DNA of 12,318 nucleotides, taken from contig DAOVWI010000057.1 of the NCBI GenBank assembly GCA_030636765.1, forward strand, positions 1-12,318, written 5' to 3'. This stretch comes from Gemmatimonadales bacterium. GTDB taxonomy: Bacteria > Gemmatimonadota > Gemmatimonadetes > Palauibacterales > Palauibacteraceae. Below the pieces are notes generated by a model that made no database searches, was not told the origin of the DNA, and saw only the letters and a list, made by a program, of their open reading frames with translations. Shown here piece after piece: positions 1 through 9,384 of this stretch; the stretch's first letter is position 1, and each line of letters opens with the position of its first letter. The translations under genes and the position numbers were made by a program.

Positions 1-1299
1 CCGACCCCCGTCTCGGCGCTGATCCACGCCGCCACGATGGTGACGGCCGGCGTCTACCTGATCGCTCGCTCGGGCGTTCTCTTCGCCCTCGCGCCGTTCT
101 CCCAGGCCGTCGTGGCCTCCGTCGGGGCGGGCACCGCGCTCTTCGCAGCGTCGATTGCGCTCCAGCAGAACGACATCAAGAAGGTGCTCGCCTACAGCAC
201 GATCTCCCAGCTCGGTTACATGTTCCTGGCGGTCGGGGTCGGCGCGTACACGGCGGGAATCTTCCACCTGATGACGCACGCCTTCTTCAAGGCCCTTCTC
301 TTCCTCGGGGCCGGTGCGGTGATTTACGCGCTGCACCACGCGTGGGACGCGACCGGCGAGCATGGTGACCCGAACGACATGCGGAACTACGGCGGCCTGA
401 ACCGTTTCATGCCGATCACGTGGCGTACGATGTGGGTCGCTACGCTCGCGATTGCGGGCGTTTTCCCGTTCGCCGGCTTCTTCTCGAAGGACGAGATCAT
501 CTGGGAGGCGGGCGTGCGCGGGTATGCCGTGCTCTGGGGCGTCGGGATGGCGGTCGCGCTCCTGACGGCCGGCTACATGACGCGCCTGATGGTCATGACG
601 TTTCACGGAGCCAACCGAAGCTTCGGTGAGGTCGGCGGAGGCCAAGCCGGAGCCAAGCGCTCGCACCTCCACGAGGTGCCCAGGGTGATGTGGGCGCCGC
701 TCGTCGCGCTGGCCGTTCTCTCGGTGATCGGAGGCTGGGTGCAGATCCCGGAGGCCCTGCCTCTGCTTCCACGCGTGAACCTCCTCCACGCCTGGCTGGA
801 GCCCGTGTTCCAGCCGGCGCTGGCCTTAGCCGGCGCCGGAGCGGCCCACGGAGTCGTCGCTGCGCACGGAGCGACCGCCGCACCGGGTGAAGGCCTCTCG
901 CTAACCTCACCCCTCGGGGGAGGGGAGGCGCTCTGGGCGGTCTTGGCAACCGTCCTGGCCGTGGCCGTAGTGCTCCTCGTGTTCCGCTCGCTGTCGCGGC
1001 GGCGCTACCGGCGGGCCGCCCAAGCTCCCGAGCCCCGGGGCCTGGCTGCCGTTCTGTACCACAAGTGGTACGTGGACGAGCTGTACGACCGTATCATCGT
1101 GCGGCCGCTGCTGGCGCTGTGGCGCGGCTGCTGGCGGATCGTGGACGATCGGCTGATCGACGGTTCGGTAAACGGGCTCGCCGGCCTGTCACGCATCGCC
1201 GGCTGGACCGGAAGTCAACTGCAGAGCGGCCGCCTGAGCACGTACATCCTCGTGTTCATGATCGGTGCCCTCCTGATCCTCGGGAGCCTGGCGTTCTGA
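1..1299 (+). CDS. nuoL: NADH-quinone oxidoreductase subunit L (NuoL), 5' end missing
   Basis: This is the largest antiporter-like membrane subunit of respiratory complex I, which couples NADH:quinone electron transfer to proton pumping. The reading frame is open from base 1, so about 200 N-terminal residues lie outside the window; 432 residues are visible. The fragment begins in the conserved antiporter motif PTPVSALIHAATMV. It continues through QQNDIKKVLAYSTISQLGYM and THAFFKALLFLGAG, where the lysine at visible residue 97 matches the channel lysine of the family. A further Lys-Asp pair at 163-164 (GFFSKDEII) fits the TM12 charged site. After a low-complexity Ala/Gly/His linker at about visible residues 275-307, the signature KWYVDELYD and the long C-terminal amphipathic region ending in a final membrane helix (TYILVFMIGALLIL) mark NuoL rather than NuoM or NuoN. 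The nuoM start follows two bases after the stop, so the genes are almost certainly cotranscribed. Confidence 0.97.
   Translation, partial: PTPVSALIHAATMVTAGVYLIARSGVLFALAPFSQAVVASVGAGTALFAASIALQQNDIKKVLAYSTISQLGYMFLAVGVGAYTAGIFHLMTHAFFKALLFLGAGAVIYALHHAWDATGEHGDPNDMRNYGGLNRFMPITWRTMWVATLAIAGVFPFAGFFSKDEIIWEAGVRGYAVLWGVGMAVALLTAGYMTRLMVMTFHGANRSFGEVGGGQAGAKRSHLHEVPRVMWAPLVALAVLSVIGGWVQIPEALPLLPRVNLLHAWLEPVFQPALALAGAGAAHGVVAAHGATAAPGEGLSLTSPLGGGEALWAVLATVLAVAVVLLVFRSLSRRRYRRAAQAPEPRGLAAVLYHKWYVDELYDRIIVRPLLALWRGCWRIVDDRLIDGSVNGLAGLSRIAGWTGSQLQSGRLSTYILVFMIGALLILGSLAF
910..925. repeat. GC-rich inverted repeat inside nuoL
   Basis: CCCCTC (910-915) and GAGGGG (920-925) form a perfect 6-base inverted repeat around a GGGG loop. 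It sits in the part of nuoL that encodes the non-conserved Ala/Gly-rich linker before the C-terminal lateral helix region. Short hairpins of this composition occur as dispersed extragenic or intragenic repeats in GC-rich genomes, but with one copy visible I cannot tell a repeat family member from chance. Confidence 0.3.
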
Positions 1300-1301
1300 C
1301 G

Positions 1302-2935
<1,634 letters not shown>

Positions 2936-2939
<4 letters not shown>

Positions 2940-4483
2940 TCCTCGACTTCTCCTCCAACGCCGACTACCTGGTGGCGCTGCTGCCGGAAACACTGCTCAC
3001 TCTGGCCGCGCTCGGCATCCTGCTCGCCGACGTCTTCCGGCGCGGGGATCGCCCGGAACCAAGCGGCGCCTGGGCCGCGTACGCGGCCATCGCGGGCACG
3101 CTCGTCGCGGCGGGGGCCAACCTGTGGCTGCTGTTGGAGGTCGACGCCGGGCCGGGGCTCGTGGCGGTCGACGGCTATCGGCTGGCCGCCAACTTCGTTC
3201 TCCTCTCCGGCACCCTGCTCGCCCTCCTCTTCGCGGTCGATTACCAGCGACGCGAGAGCATGCAGGTGGGCGAGTTCTACGCGCTGCTCCTGCTTGCGAC
3301 CGTCGGGATGATGGTGCTGGTCGCCGCGCAGGATCTCCTCCTGATCTTTCTCGGCCTCGAGCTGATGTCGATCGCCGTCTACATCCTGACGGGCTTCAAC
3401 CGCACGGACCCGAGATCCGCCGAGGCCGGCCTCAAGTACTTCCTGGTAGGCGCCTTCGCGAGCGCCTTCCTTCTGTACGGGATCGCCCTGCTCTACGGGG
3501 TGACGGGGAACACCAACATCGCCGACGTAGTCGACCGGGTGGAGACGGGCTCGGCCGAGGGAGAACTGATGCTGCTCGCGGGCGTCCTCCTACTTCTGAT
3601 CGGGTTCGCCTACAAGGTCGCGGCCGTACCCTTCCATATGTGGGCGCCCGATGCATACGAGGGAGCGCCTACCTCGGTCACCGGCTACATGGCCGTGGGC
3701 GTGAAGACAGCGGCTTTCGTGGCGCTGCTCCGGGTCTTCTCCGTGCAGCTGGCGCCCGCGGCGGACTTCTGGACGGGAATCGTCTGGTGGCTCGCCATGC
3801 TCACCATGATCGTGCCGAACCTCGTCGCGCTCGTGCAGAACAACGTGAAGCGGATGCTCGCGTACTCGTCGGTCGCTCACGCCGGTTATCTGCTGGTGGG
3901 TGTGGCGGCGGGGACCGCGTTCGGGCGTGCCGCGGCTCTCTTCTACCTCGCGGTCTACACGCTGATGACGCTCGGCGCCTTCGCCATCCTCGGCCTGGTG
4001 GCAGGGAAGGGCGACCGGCACATGAACCTCGCGGACTTCCGCGGTCTCGGGTGGCGCCGCCCCGCCCTGGGGTTGGGGCTCCTGATCTTCCTCTTGTCGC
4101 TGGCGGGCTTCCCACCCACCGGAGGGTTTGTGGCTAAGCTGTACATCCTGCGGGCGGCCATCGACGCCGGACAGGTGACGCTCGCCGTCACTCTCGTCCT
4201 GGCCAGCCTCCTCTCCTACTACTACTACCTCCGGGTGGTCTGGAAGATGTACTTCGAGGAGGGAGCCGATCACGCCGTGGCCTCCACCAGCGGCAGCTTC
4301 CGGCTCGGGGCCGCCCTGTGCGCGGCAGGCGTCCTTCTCCTCGGACTGCTACCCGGACCGGTACTTCGCGGCTTCGAGCGGGCCGGAAGCGACATCGTCG
4401 GAGGGGCCGCGGCGACCGCCACGATCGAGGTGCCACGCCCCGACGCGCCGGCGAACCCAACGGCCGGCGGCCCCGCTCCGTGA
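2936..4483 (+). CDS. nuoN: NADH-quinone oxidoreductase subunit N (NuoN)
   Basis: This is the third antiporter-like membrane subunit of complex I, 515 residues. E142 (LGLELMSIAVYIL), K227 (FAYKVAAVPFHMWAPDAYEG), K257 (VGVKTAAF) and K401 (GFPPTGGFVAKLYIL) correspond to the conserved charged residues along the proton path of NuoN, and the motif KYFLVGAFASAFLLYG is typical of the subunit. The ATG at 2936 overlaps the nuoM stop by four bases and is preceded by a purine-rich ribosome binding site, AGGGGAG at 2921-2927. After the last hydrophobic helix (ALCAAGVLLLGLLPGPVL) the C-terminus ends in a Pro/Ala/Gly-rich tail of about 27 residues, making the protein somewhat longer than the 485-residue E. 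coli homologue. As usual, nuoN closes the complex I cluster; the next gene has a different function but starts inside its stop codon. Confidence 0.97.
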
Positions 4484-5853
4484 GGGTACCGGCGGAGGCC
4501 TTCCGCGAGTACGACATCCGCGGCATCGTCGGGGAGACGCTCGATCCGCCACTCGCCCGGGCGGTGGGCCGATCCTACGGAAGTGAGCTCGGCGCGGGCC
4601 AGACGGTGGCGGTGGGACACGACAACCGGCCGAGCTCGCCCGAATTGGCCTCCGCGCTGTGCGAGGGTCTGAACGGGGCCGGAGTGGACGTCCTCTTGGT
4701 GGGCACGGTGCCGACGCCCACGCTCTACTTCGCGGAGCGCGAGCTGGGTGCGGCAGGCGGCATTCAGATCACGGGCTCGCACAACCCGCCGGAGTACAAC
4801 GGCATCAAGCTGACCGTCGGAGGCCGTTCCCTGTACGGCAAGGCGATCCAGGGCCTGCGGGAGCGAATCGAGGACGACGCCTTCGAGACCGGCAGCGGAA
4901 GGACTCGACAGGTCGAGATCCTCCCACGGTACGTGGAGGAGATCGGCCGCCGGGCCACCGTCGCTCCGCCGGTCCGCTTCGTGCTCGACTGCGGAAACGG
5001 AACGGGGAGCGTGGTCGCCGCCGAGGCGCTTCGCGCCACCGGAGCTGAGGTGGACACGCTCTTCTGCGAATCGGACGGAACGTTCCCCAACCACCACCCG
5101 GACCCGACGGTCGACGAGAACGTCCGTGACCTGATCGACCGGGTGATCTCCACCGGGGCCGCCTTCGGCGTCGGCCTGGACGGCGACGCGGACCGGATCG
5201 GCGCCGTCACGGAGAAGGGCGACATCATCCGGGGCGACCACCTCCTGCTCCTGTACGCCCTCGATGTTCTGAAAGAGCGACCTGGAGCCGAGATCATCTT
5301 CGACGTCAAGTGTTCCAAGGCCCTGCCGGAGATGATCGAGCGGGCCGGCGGCGTTCCCATCATGTGGAAGACCGGCCACTCCCTGATCAAGGAGCGGATG
5401 TACGAGTCCGGATCTCCTGTGTCAGGTGAGATGAGTGGTCACATCTGTTTTGCCGACAGGTACTTCGGATTTGACGATGCGATCTACGCCGCGGCCCGGC
5501 TCGCCGAGCTTGTGGCCAGGGAAGGGCGTACGCTCTCCGAGATCGCGGCCCGGATCCCGGCGTATCCCTCGACGCCGGAGCTGCGACTGGAGTGCACCGA
5601 GGAGCGCAAGTTCGGCGTGGTCGAGCGCGCCGTGGCCCACTACAAGCGATCACACGACGTGATCGATATCGACGGCGTCCGGGTTCTTTTCGACGGAGGT
5701 TGGGCGCTCATCCGGGCCAGCAACACCCAGCCGGTGATCGTCGTACGCATCGAGGCGGACACCGCCGAGCGTCTCCGCGAGATCCACTCCGAGCTGGCCG
5801 AGTACCTGGCCACCGAAGGGGTGCGGCTTCCCGCCGAGGGCGTCGGGCTGTAG
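4480..5853 (+). CDS. Phosphomannomutase/phosphoglucomutase, AlgC type
   Basis: This alpha-D-phosphohexomutase interconverts hexose 6- and 1-phosphates (mannose and/or glucose) through an enzyme-bound phosphoserine, supplying GDP-mannose or UDP-glucose for envelope polysaccharides. The 457-residue length is close to that of Pseudomonas AlgC. All four active-site loops are present: the phosphoserine loop TGSHNPPEYNG with S100; the metal loop DGDADR with D234, D236 and D238; the sugar-recognition loop GEMSGH at 316-321 followed by YFGFDDAIY; and the phosphate-binding loop RASNTQP at 412-418. GEMSGH favours the dual-specificity PMM/PGM group over phosphoglucosamine mutase GlmM, though substrate preference cannot be proved from sequence. 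The frame is open upstream to 4318, but that part lies inside nuoN and translates to Arg-rich nonsense. GTG at 4480 gives VRVPAEAFREYDIRGIVGE, the family's normal N-terminus. This start overlaps the nuoN stop (GTGA), and I see no clear Shine-Dalgarno site. Confidence 0.94.
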   Translation: MRVPAEAFREYDIRGIVGETLDPPLARAVGRSYGSELGAGQTVAVGHDNRPSSPELASALCEGLNGAGVDVLLVGTVPTPTLYFAERELGAAGGIQITGSHNPPEYNGIKLTVGGRSLYGKAIQGLRERIEDDAFETGSGRTRQVEILPRYVEEIGRRATVAPPVRFVLDCGNGTGSVVAAEALRATGAEVDTLFCESDGTFPNHHPDPTVDENVRDLIDRVISTGAAFGVGLDGDADRIGAVTEKGDIIRGDHLLLLYALDVLKERPGAEIIFDVKCSKALPEMIERAGGVPIMWKTGHSLIKERMYESGSPVSGEMSGHICFADRYFGFDDAIYAAARLAELVAREGRTLSEIAARIPAYPSTPELRLECTEERKFGVVERAVAHYKRSHDVIDIDGVRVLFDGGWALIRASNTQPVIVVRIEADTAERLREIHSELAEYLATEGVRLPAEGVGL

Positions 5854-5896
5854 AAGGGCCCTCCAGCGCCTTCGGGACGCCACGAGCCGACCTGCT

Positions 5897-6877
5897 ATGG
5901 AAGCGGACGAGCGCAAACGCGTGGTCATCGCTATCGGAGGCAACGCCCTCTCGCCGGCTGGCGGCCCGGCCGAGATCGCGACGCAGTTCCGGCACACCCG
6001 CGAGAGCCTCACGCCAATCATGGAGTTCGCACGCCGCCGATGGGACATCGCGATCGTTCATGGAAACGGTCCGCAGGTGGGGGACGCGTTGCTCCGCAAC
6101 GAGATGGCGCGCACCGTGGTCGACGAGCTGCCGCTGGGTGTGCTCGTAGCGGGCACGGCCGGCTGGATCGGCTACATGATTCAGCAGTCTCTGCAGAACG
6201 CCCTGGCGCGAGCCGGGATCGAGCGAAACGTCGTTACGGTGATCACGCAGGTGCGCGTGGATCTCGATCACCCGAGCACCCTCCAGCCGCGCAAGTTCGT
6301 CGGACGCACCGTCGGACCCGACGTGGCCGGTGAGCTCGAGGCAGAGGGCGCCATGATCCGTCCCGACGGCCGTGGCGAGCTGCGACGGGTCGTGCCCAGC
6401 CCCGATCCCGTCGATATCGTCGAGGCCGAGGTCGTGCGCGGGCTCGTGGAGGCCGGAACGATCGTGATCGCGGCGGGCGGCGGCGGCACGCCTGTGTTCC
6501 GCGACGCGGTCCTCGGCCTAGAGGGCCTGGACGCGGTCATCGACAAGGATCTGGCGGCGGCGATCCTGGCCGTGAAGATCGACGCCAGCACGTTGTTGAT
6601 TCTGACGGACGTGGACGGTGTCTTCCGCGCCTTCGGGACCCCGGAGCAGGAGCTGATCAGCCACCTGACACCAGAGGAAGGCCGGGCCCTGCTGGCTTCC
6701 GGCGAGCTGGGAGAGGGAAGCATGCACCCCAAGCTGAAGGCGGCCGTGGAGTTCGTGGAGCAGGGCGGCGAGCGAGCGATCATCGCCGAGCTCCACCAGG
6801 CGCCGGCTGCCCTGGACGGCCTGGCAGGAACGACGGTCGAACCGAGCACCCCGGAGGCGGAGCCCACACGGTCATGA
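5897..6877 (+). CDS. arcC: Carbamate kinase-like protein
   Basis: This is a member of the amino-acid-kinase fold closest to carbamate kinase, which reversibly transfers phosphate between ATP and carbamate. It has 326 residues against about 310 usual; the extra length is a short N-terminal extension and an acidic C-terminal tail. Family motifs are IAIGGNAL (11-18), VHGNGPQVG (54-62), VVPSPDP (165-171), IAAGGGGTPV (191-200), IDKDLA (215-220), LTDVDGV (236-242) and GSMHPK (274-279). K133, K217 and K279 line up, with an offset of two, with catalytic lysines 131, 215 and 277 of characterised carbamate kinases. Unusual points: the canonical SQG before IGY is TAG (87-89), and KPIGPFY around the first lysine is KFVGRTV (133-139), so the lid region differs. 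No arginine deiminase or carbamoyltransferase gene is adjacent. The stop overlaps the sucC start (ATGA). The ATG at 5897 has no obvious ribosome binding site. It could be a true carbamate kinase or a relative with altered substrate. Confidence 0.85.
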   Translation: MEADERKRVVIAIGGNALSPAGGPAEIATQFRHTRESLTPIMEFARRRWDIAIVHGNGPQVGDALLRNEMARTVVDELPLGVLVAGTAGWIGYMIQQSLQNALARAGIERNVVTVITQVRVDLDHPSTLQPRKFVGRTVGPDVAGELEAEGAMIRPDGRGELRRVVPSPDPVDIVEAEVVRGLVEAGTIVIAAGGGGTPVFRDAVLGLEGLDAVIDKDLAAAILAVKIDASTLLILTDVDGVFRAFGTPEQELISHLTPEEGRALLASGELGEGSMHPKLKAAVEFVEQGGERAIIAELHQAPAALDGLAGTTVEPSTPEAEPTRS

Positions 6878-8010
6878 ACATTCACGAGTATCAGGCACGC
6901 GAGATCTTCCAGGCCCACGGCCTGCCGGTCCCCGACTCGGAGGTGGTGGACACGCCCGAAGGGGCGGCCGACGCCGCCCGTAGCCTGGGAGGTCGCGTCG
7001 TTATCAAGGCTCAGGTGCACGCCGGCGGAAGGGGAAAGGCCGGGGGAGTGAAGCTGGCCGCCGACCCCGAGGAGGCGCGCGACGCAGCCGGGCTGATCCT
7101 CGGAATGGAGATCAAGGGCCTGACGGTACGGAAGGTCCTCGTGGCTCCCACCGCGGACATCGCCACCGAGGCCTACGTGGGGATCGTCATGGACCGGGTA
7201 TCGCAGAGGCCGGTCATGATGGTCTCGCCGGAGGGAGGAGTGGACATCGAGGAGGTGGCCGAGACGAATCCCGAGGCCATCTTCAAGGAGACGATCGACC
7301 CTCGATACGGGCTGCTCAACCATCAGGCCACGAGGCTTGCATACCGTCTCTTCTCGGATCCGTCCCTGGCCCGGCCCGCGGCCGGCGTTCTGTTGGGCCT
7401 CTGGCGCGCCTATCGATCCGCCGACGCCACCCTGGCAGAGGTCAACCCGCTCATCTCGACATCCTCGGGCGAGGTGCTGGCGATCGACGCCAAGATGAAC
7501 ATCGACGACAGCGCCCTTTTCCGGCACCCGGCCCTCGAGGCGATGCGTGACGAGGACGCCGAGGCGCCGTCGGAGCGACGAGCCAGGGAAGCCGGTCTGA
7601 GCTACATCAAGCTGGAGGGAAGCGTCGGATGCTGCGTGAACGGCGCCGGCCTGGCCATGGCGACGATGGACCTGGTGAAGTACTACGGCGGCGACCCGGC
7701 CAACTTTCTCGATATCGGTGGATCCTCCAACCCGGAGAAGGTGGTGTGCGCCCTGGAGATCATGGCCGGCGACCCCAACGTGCTCTCCATCCTGTTCAAC
7801 ATCTTCGGAGGCATCACCCGGTGCGACGATGTGGCGAACGGCATCGTGGAGGCCACGAGTCGTCTGGAGCTCCGGGTGCCGCTGACGATCCGGTTGACCG
7901 GAACCAACGAGGACGAGGCGGTGGGGATTCTGGGAGTCGCCGGCTTCGAGGCGGATACAGACATGGATAGGGCTGTCCAGCGAGCCGTACGGGCGGCCGG
8001 CGTACAATAA
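6874..8010 (+). CDS. sucC: Succinate-CoA ligase (ADP/GDP-forming) subunit beta
   Basis: This is the nucleotide-binding beta subunit of succinyl-CoA synthetase, which in the TCA cycle converts succinyl-CoA, ADP (or GDP) and phosphate to succinate, CoA and the nucleoside triphosphate. The 378 residues (388 in E. coli) begin with the diagnostic MNIHEYQAREIF. The N-terminal ATP-grasp domain shows VHAGGRGKAGGVK (48-60). The metal-binding residues are in LAEVNPL (E189, N191) and AIDAKMN (D205). The C-terminal CoA-ligase domain has GSVGCCVNGAGLAMATMD (249-266), PANFLDIGG (275-283) and NIFGGITRCD (309-318), the loop that contacts the alpha-subunit phosphohistidine. I cannot assign ATP versus GTP preference. 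The start overlaps the preceding kinase gene by four bases, and sucD follows after 13 bases, so the three genes look like one transcript with the two subunits made in equal amounts. Confidence 0.97.
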   Translation: MNIHEYQAREIFQAHGLPVPDSEVVDTPEGAADAARSLGGRVVIKAQVHAGGRGKAGGVKLAADPEEARDAAGLILGMEIKGLTVRKVLVAPTADIATEAYVGIVMDRVSQRPVMMVSPEGGVDIEEVAETNPEAIFKETIDPRYGLLNHQATRLAYRLFSDPSLARPAAGVLLGLWRAYRSADATLAEVNPLISTSSGEVLAIDAKMNIDDSALFRHPALEAMRDEDAEAPSERRAREAGLSYIKLEGSVGCCVNGAGLAMATMDLVKYYGGDPANFLDIGGSSNPEKVVCALEIMAGDPNVLSILFNIFGGITRCDDVANGIVEATSRLELRVPLTIRLTGTNEDEAVGILGVAGFEADTDMDRAVQRAVRAAGVQ

Positions 8011-8023
8011 CGGCGAGAGACCG

Positions 8024-8893
8024 ATGGCGATCTTCATTGGCGAGCACACGCGACTGGTCGTACAGGGCATCACCGGCAGGGACGGTTCGTTCCACGCGCG
8101 GCAGATGCGGGACTACGGCACGCGGCTGGTAGCGGGTGTCACACCCGGCAAGGGCGGCCAGACCTTCGACGCAGACGTTCCGATATTCAACACCGTGGTC
8201 GATGCGGTCGAGGAGGCCGGCGCGAACACCTCGGTCATCTACGTGCCGGCGTCGTTCGCCGCGGATGCCATCCTCGAGTCCGCCGACAGCGGGATCGAAC
8301 TCATCGTCTGCATCACCGAGGGGATCCCGGTGGCCGACATGATGCGGGTCATGCCGTACATCGAGGAGCGCGGCTGCCGGCTCGTCGGCCCGAACTGTCC
8401 AGGGCTCATCGTGCCCGGGATCTGCAAGGTGGGAATCCTGCCGGGTCAGATCGTCCTGCCGGGCCGAGTCGGCATCGTGAGCCGGTCGGGCACCCTCACC
8501 TACGAGGTGATCTTCCAGCTGACCAGCGCCGGCATCGGGCAGTCGACGAGTATCGGCATCGGTGGAGATCCGATCATCGGCACCGACTTCGTGGATTGCC
8601 TGCGGGCGTTCGAGGCGGATTCCGAGACCGATGGGGTGGTGATAATCGGTGAGATCGGCGGGACGGACGAGCAGACGGCCGCTCGCTTCGTGTCCGAGAA
8701 CATGACGAAGCCGGTCGTCGGCTTCATCGCCGGCCAGACGGCGCCGCCCGGTCGACGGATGGGGCACGCCGGCGCCATCATCTCGGGCTCCGAGGGTACA
8801 GCCGAGGAGAAGACCCGCGCGTTTCGGGAGAACGGCATCGCCGTCGCCGAGCGGCCCGCCGACATCGTGGACGCGCTCCAGGCGGTTGTGTGA
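8024..8893 (+). CDS. sucD: Succinate-CoA ligase subunit alpha
   Basis: This is the catalytic alpha subunit of succinyl-CoA synthetase; it binds CoA and carries the phosphohistidine intermediate. It has 289 residues, the standard length. The N-terminal CoA-binding Rossmann domain contains GITGRDGSFHARQM (15-28), followed by ITEGIPVADM (97-106) and GPNCPG (122-127). The ligase domain has SRSGTLTYE (153-161), GIGGDPIIGTDF (178-189) and GEIGG (209-213). The active-site histidine is H248 in RRMGHAGAI, equivalent to H246 in E. coli. All residues expected of a working enzyme are present, so this is a genuine SucD and not the FdrA paralogue. The ATG at 8024 is the natural start (MAIFIGEHTRLVVQGITG), with a weak purine-rich GAGAGA just upstream. 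A 46-base gap separates it from ndk. Confidence 0.97.
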   Translation: MAIFIGEHTRLVVQGITGRDGSFHARQMRDYGTRLVAGVTPGKGGQTFDADVPIFNTVVDAVEEAGANTSVIYVPASFAADAILESADSGIELIVCITEGIPVADMMRVMPYIEERGCRLVGPNCPGLIVPGICKVGILPGQIVLPGRVGIVSRSGTLTYEVIFQLTSAGIGQSTSIGIGGDPIIGTDFVDCLRAFEADSETDGVVIIGEIGGTDEQTAARFVSENMTKPVVGFIAGQTAPPGRRMGHAGAIISGSEGTAEEKTRAFRENGIAVAERPADIVDALQAVV

Positions 8894-8920
8894 CGCGACG
8901 CGGATGAGATTTGTGAGGCC

Positions 8921-8930
8921 AGGGAGGTGA
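8921..8930 (+). promoter_or_regulatory. Ribosome binding site of ndk
   Basis: AGGGAGGTGA closely matches the anti-Shine-Dalgarno complement and ends nine bases before the ndk ATG. It is among the strongest ribosome binding sites in the window. This suggests that ndk is translated independently of sucD, whose stop lies 46 bases upstream. Confidence 0.75.
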
Positions 8931-8939
8931 GAGAAGGAC

Positions 8940-9359
8940 ATGAGTGATGCGAGGACCCTCGCGATCGTCAAGCCGGACGCATTCAGCGGTGGCAAGACGG
9001 GGAAGATCATCGCGCAGCTGGAGGGGGATGGCTTTCGGATTGTCGGGGGGAGAGTGGTACGTCTCGACCGGGAGCGCGCGGAAGCGTTCTATGCGGTCCA
9101 CCGCGGGAAACCTTTCTTCACATCGCTGGTAGACTTCATGACCTCGGGACCGGTCCTGGCTCTGGCTCTCGAGAGAGAGGACGCGGTGACGCGGCTCAGG
9201 GAGCTCATCGGGGCGACAGATCCGGCCGAAGCGGCGCCCGGCACGGTGCGCGCGCTCTACGCGGAAAGCAAGGAGCGTAACGCGATACACGCGTCCGACT
9301 CGCCCGAGAACGCGCGGCTGGAGGTAGCGTTTTTCTTTGCCGAGAAGGACCTTACATAG
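8940..9359 (+). CDS. ndk: Nucleoside diphosphate kinase
   Basis: This cytosolic enzyme transfers the gamma-phosphate of ATP to other (deoxy)nucleoside diphosphates through a phosphohistidine, keeping NTP and dNTP pools balanced. It has 139 residues, normal for bacteria. All canonical active-site residues are in their usual places: K11 (TLAIVKPDA), Y51, R104, N114 and the catalytic H117 in NAIHASDS. The segment before the histidine, RALYAESKER, differs from the RGDF-type segment of proteobacterial enzymes and resembles the form I associate with Bacteroidota and relatives; this is from memory. The start at 8940 is supported by a strong ribosome binding site. Its place right after sucCD fits a metabolic link, since Ndk and succinyl-CoA synthetase both exchange phosphate between ADP and GDP pools, but the pairing may simply reflect operon layout. 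Confidence 0.97.
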   Translation: MSDARTLAIVKPDAFSGGKTGKIIAQLEGDGFRIVGGRVVRLDRERAEAFYAVHRGKPFFTSLVDFMTSGPVLALALEREDAVTRLRELIGATDPAEAAPGTVRALYAESKERNAIHASDSPENARLEVAFFFAEKDLT

Positions 9360-9384
9360 AAGCACAGGCGCGGCGTTCGACACG

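Noticed and set aside
4318..4479. Upstream extension of the phosphomannomutase frame into nuoN
   Set aside because: The added residues are Arg-rich and unlike any hexomutase N-terminus; GTG 4480 gives the normal family length and start.
5853..5873. GAAGG...CCTTC inverted repeat after the mutase stop
   Set aside because: Only five pairs around an 11-base loop and no T-run; too weak to call a terminator.
6268..8073. Long antisense open frame (about 600 codons) opposite the carbamate kinase and sucC genes
   Set aside because: It lies opposite two clear genes, its translation is Arg/His/Ser/Pro-rich without family motifs, and long antisense frames are expected from G/C-ending codons in GC-rich DNA.
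8011..8893. sucD as an FdrA-type carbamoyltransferase subunit because of the neighbouring carbamate kinase
   Set aside because: SucD keeps the phosphohistidine motif RRMGHAGAI (H248) and standard length, and SucC is complete, so ordinary succinyl-CoA synthetase fits better.
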